A DNA stretch of 14,394 nucleotides. It comes from JANXLS01 sp038227045 (GTDB taxonomy: Bacteria; Planctomycetota; SZUA-567; H5-PLA8). Positions 12,827-14,394 of this stretch are shown piece by piece. Position numbers and translations under genes: made by a program. The DNA lies in assembly GCA_038227045.1 (NCBI GenBank), contig JBBRQD010000131.1, forward strand, positions 1 to 14,394, in the 5' to 3' direction. The notes under the pieces were generated by a model. That model worked only from the letters and a program-made list of their open reading frames with translations. It was not told where the DNA came from and did no database searches. Within the stretch, counting starts at the first letter, position 1, and each line of letters starts with the position of its first letter.

Positions 12827-14132
12827 CCCCGTCCAAAGAAATCCCGCGCGTCTCCGGCAGCATTGGAATAAACAGCGCGGCGCAGAAATACAATCCCGCC
12901 ATCAACGCGCCGGCCAGCGCCACTGCGCGCGCGTCTGAAACGGCGTAACTCCCGATCAAAAATGCTTGTAACTGTGCCATGACCGGGGGTCCTTTCGCGG
13001 CCACCACGCGGCTTACGTTGTAGCAAAAACCCGCGCCGGTTGCTCGAACCCGCGTGGGAAACAGTTCCGGGAACGTGATCGTATAGCCCGTGTAAATTCC
13101 ACTGGTGAACGCGCCCGCGACGAAGAACAGCGCCAGCCAGGTGTAATAATCGCCCGAATATAAAAACGCAATCGGCATCGAAATCAAACTGCCCAGGTGA
13201 AAAATCGCGAAGGCCCATTTTCGACCGGTCTTCTCCGCGATCGGGATGTAGCCCAAAAATCCGGCGAGGTTGCCGACCGTCATAATTAACAGGCCTTGAG
13301 TCTTGAGGTTCTTGAATTCATCCGAGGAGGGGAGGAGCCCCTGTCCTTTGAGCAGATTGACCAGCGAATTGTTGGCTTCGAAATTCGTGCACCAATACGC
13401 CGCGATGCCGAAGAGCGCCAAGCCGGTTGCCGCCAACATGCGGCGGCGCAGTTCCGGATTTGAAAACAGTTCCCGAAGCGCGCCGGTTTTTTCAGCCGCC
13501 TTTGATTTGGCCGCAACCCACGCCTCCGGTTCGCTCATGCCCATGCGCACAAGCACCGCGAGCACCGCCGGGATCGCGCCGGCGATGAAGGCGTGCCGCC
13601 AGTTTTGACTGCCGCCCACTGCGCGTTCGAGCACGATTGCCGCCATGAAGCCCACGGCCGACGCCGATTGCAGAATCCCCGCGCCCCACGCGCGCGACCG
13701 CGCCGGAAAGACTTCCGCGATGATCGACGCGCCCGCGGCCCATTCGCCGCCGATGCCCAGCGCCGCGATGAAGCGCAGAATCAACAGTTGCTGCGCCGTT
13801 TGCGCAAAGCCGCACAAGCCGGTGAAGACCGAGTAAATCACGATCGTCAGCGCCATCGTGCGCGTGCGCCCCCATTTATCGGTGATCACGCCAAAGATCA
13901 GCCCGCCCAGCGACCAGCCGACCAGCGTCAGGCTCACGGCATAAGCGGCGTACGCCTTGACGCTGTCGCCCGACGCCGCCGGTCCCAGCAGTTCGCGCAT
14001 CGCCGAATCTTTGACCAGGACCAGGAGAAACATGTCCATGATGTCGAAGACCCAGCCGAGGTACGAAATCCCCAGCACCAGCGCGTGTTTGCGGCCGAGA
14101 CCCGAAAACGCGCCGGGAACGGTTTGATTCAT
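12822..14132 (-). CDS. MFS transporter, SHS/AAHS-like organic-acid/H+ symporter
   Basis: The 436-residue protein has about 12 hydrophobic segments. It shows the MFS loop 2-3 motif GVITDKWGRTR (81-91), acidic residues in helix 1 (D30, D33 in WVFDIMDMF) typical of proton-coupled members, and a helix 4-5 block RFIAALGIGGEWAAGASIIAEVFPARSRA. The pattern resembles the sialate/lactate (SHS) and aromatic-acid (AAHS) symporter families, so a carboxylate substrate is a reasonable guess, not a firm assignment. A longer frame reaches back to 14318, but the added 62 residues are not transporter-like. The ATG at 14132 has AGAGGA about 9-10 nt upstream on the reverse strand. The gene converges on the XRE gene and has its own promoter candidate. 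Confidence 0.92.
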   Translation of the reverse strand: MNQTVPGAFSGLGRKHALVLGISYLGWVFDIMDMFLLVLVKDSAMRELLGPAASGDSVKAYAAYAVSLTLVGWSLGGLIFGVITDKWGRTRTMALTIVIYSVFTGLCGFAQTAQQLLILRFIAALGIGGEWAAGASIIAEVFPARSRAWGAGILQSASAVGFMAAIVLERAVGGSQNWRHAFIAGAIPAVLAVLVRMGMSEPEAWVAAKSKAAEKTGALRELFSNPELRRRMLAATGLALFGIAAYWCTNFEANNSLVNLLKGQGLLPSSDEFKNLKTQGLLIMTVGNLAGFLGYIPIAEKTGRKWAFAIFHLGSLISMPIAFLYSGDYYTWLALFFVAGAFTSGIYTGYTITFPELFPTRVRATGAGFCYNVSRVVAAKGPPVMAQLQAFLIGSYAVSDARAVALAGALMAGLYFCAALFIPMLPETRGISLDGE

Positions 14133-14161
14133 TGCGAAATTATCCTCTTGATTGTCGCCGC

Positions 14162-14189
14162 ATCTTATGGGTATTTTTTGTTTTGTCAT
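14162..14189 (-). promoter_or_regulatory. candidate promoter of the MFS gene
   Basis: Read on the reverse strand, ATGACA (14189-14184, 5 of 6) and TAAGAT (14167-14162, 4 of 6) are 16 bp apart in an A-rich stretch, about 30 bp upstream of the ATG at 14132. Confidence 0.4.
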
Positions 14190-14249
14190 TCGAGAATAAA
14201 GCGATGTTGCCATGACAGGGGCACATTTCCGGAGTTGCGGGACGTTCCC

Positions 14250-14268
14250 CTCTCCCCTTGAGGGAGAG
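14250..14268. other. perfect 7-bp hairpin
   Basis: CTCTCCC (14250-14256) and GGGAGAG (14262-14268) flank a five-base loop. There is no T run after it on the forward strand. It lies between the divergent MFS promoter and the partial gene at the right edge. If that gene belongs to an insertion sequence, the hairpin may mark or lie outside its left end. The remainder of 14190-14367 shows no gene. Confidence 0.35.
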
Positions 14269-14367
14269 TTACCATGTAATGGAATAGAAAGAGCCATAGC
14301 CTCGAGATAAAAAGTCAATGAAGTCTCTCACAACCCATTGACCCAATAATCAGGAGGCCAGGCCCAG

Positions 14368-14394
14368 ATGAAAAACGTTATCATGGTTGGATGC
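14368..14394 (+). CDS. start of a forward gene cut by the window edge, perhaps an IS110-type transposase
   Basis: An ATG at 14368 opens MKNVIMVGC and runs off the window. AGGAGG (14352-14357), 10 nt upstream, is a strong ribosome binding site and makes this a real start. The N-terminal pattern of a short polar lead, a hydrophobic strand and then VGC resembles the first strand of IS110-family DEDD transposases, which continue with a catalytic Asp (VGxDxH); that residue would fall just outside the window. Nine residues are too few to be sure, and many Rossmann or RNase-H-fold proteins begin similarly. Confidence 0.45.

Noticed and set aside
14133..14318. 62-residue N-terminal extension of the MFS protein
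   Set aside because: It crosses the candidate promoter and is not transporter-like; the ATG at 14132 has a good ribosome binding site.

Overview
The window looks like chromosome from a bacterium of the Planctomycetota-Verrucomicrobiota-Lentisphaerota group. The clues are a DUF1501 / PSCyt1-DUF1549-DUF1553 gene pair, a prepilin-type protein ending in the GG-x-N-V-x-F-x-DGH pattern typical of those phyla, and the C-terminal part of a Gfo/Idh/MocA oxidoreductase of the type expanded there. This is inference from gene families; there is no rRNA or marker gene to fix the taxonomy.

Layout. Positions 1-447 hold no recognisable gene except a possible reverse-strand start running off the left edge. 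Positions 448-888 (reverse) carry only the last third of a Gfo/Idh/MocA oxidoreductase, probably a decaying remnant. Positions 1117-6108 hold an exported DUF1501 protein and a 1146-residue secreted cytochrome-like DUF1549/DUF1553 protein. They are probably one unit, but in the opposite order to the one usually seen. Positions 6189-9164 hold an 816-residue modular surface fibre and, 9 bp downstream, a prepilin-like protein. The fibre has an Ig-like head, three 68-residue fibre repeats, five 46-residue LVIVD-like propeller repeats, and a C-terminal S74 self-cleaving chaperone domain. Positions 9263-10183 encode an ABC-transporter ATPase without a permease beside it. A good sigma70-type promoter then precedes a polyprenyl-phosphate sugar-phosphate transferase (10331-11764), which overlaps by 4 bp a DEDDh 3'-5' exonuclease (11761-12342). 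A small XRE repressor/antitoxin-like protein (12452-12724) has no toxin next to it. It is convergent with a reverse-strand MFS transporter (12822-14132). The last 27 bases are the start of another forward gene with a strong ribosome binding site, perhaps an IS110-type transposase.

How the genes may work together. DUF1501 and DUF1549/DUF1553 proteins are a recurrent partnership in these phyla and are exported together; their biochemistry is not settled. The fibre and prepilin genes are close enough to be co-transcribed and both products are exported, so a cell-surface structure is the simplest reading. The sugar transferase would start an exopolysaccharide or O-antigen repeat unit, but no other glycan genes are visible.

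Unusual non-coding structure: two intergenic spacers (9173-9244 and 12735-12826) each consist of a short tandem array facing an inverted copy of itself, with a period of 7 in one and 8 in the other. I found no CRISPR array, tRNA or rRNA. No complete, clearly new system is demonstrable; the strongest candidates are the fibre-prepilin pair and the facing short-repeat arrays.
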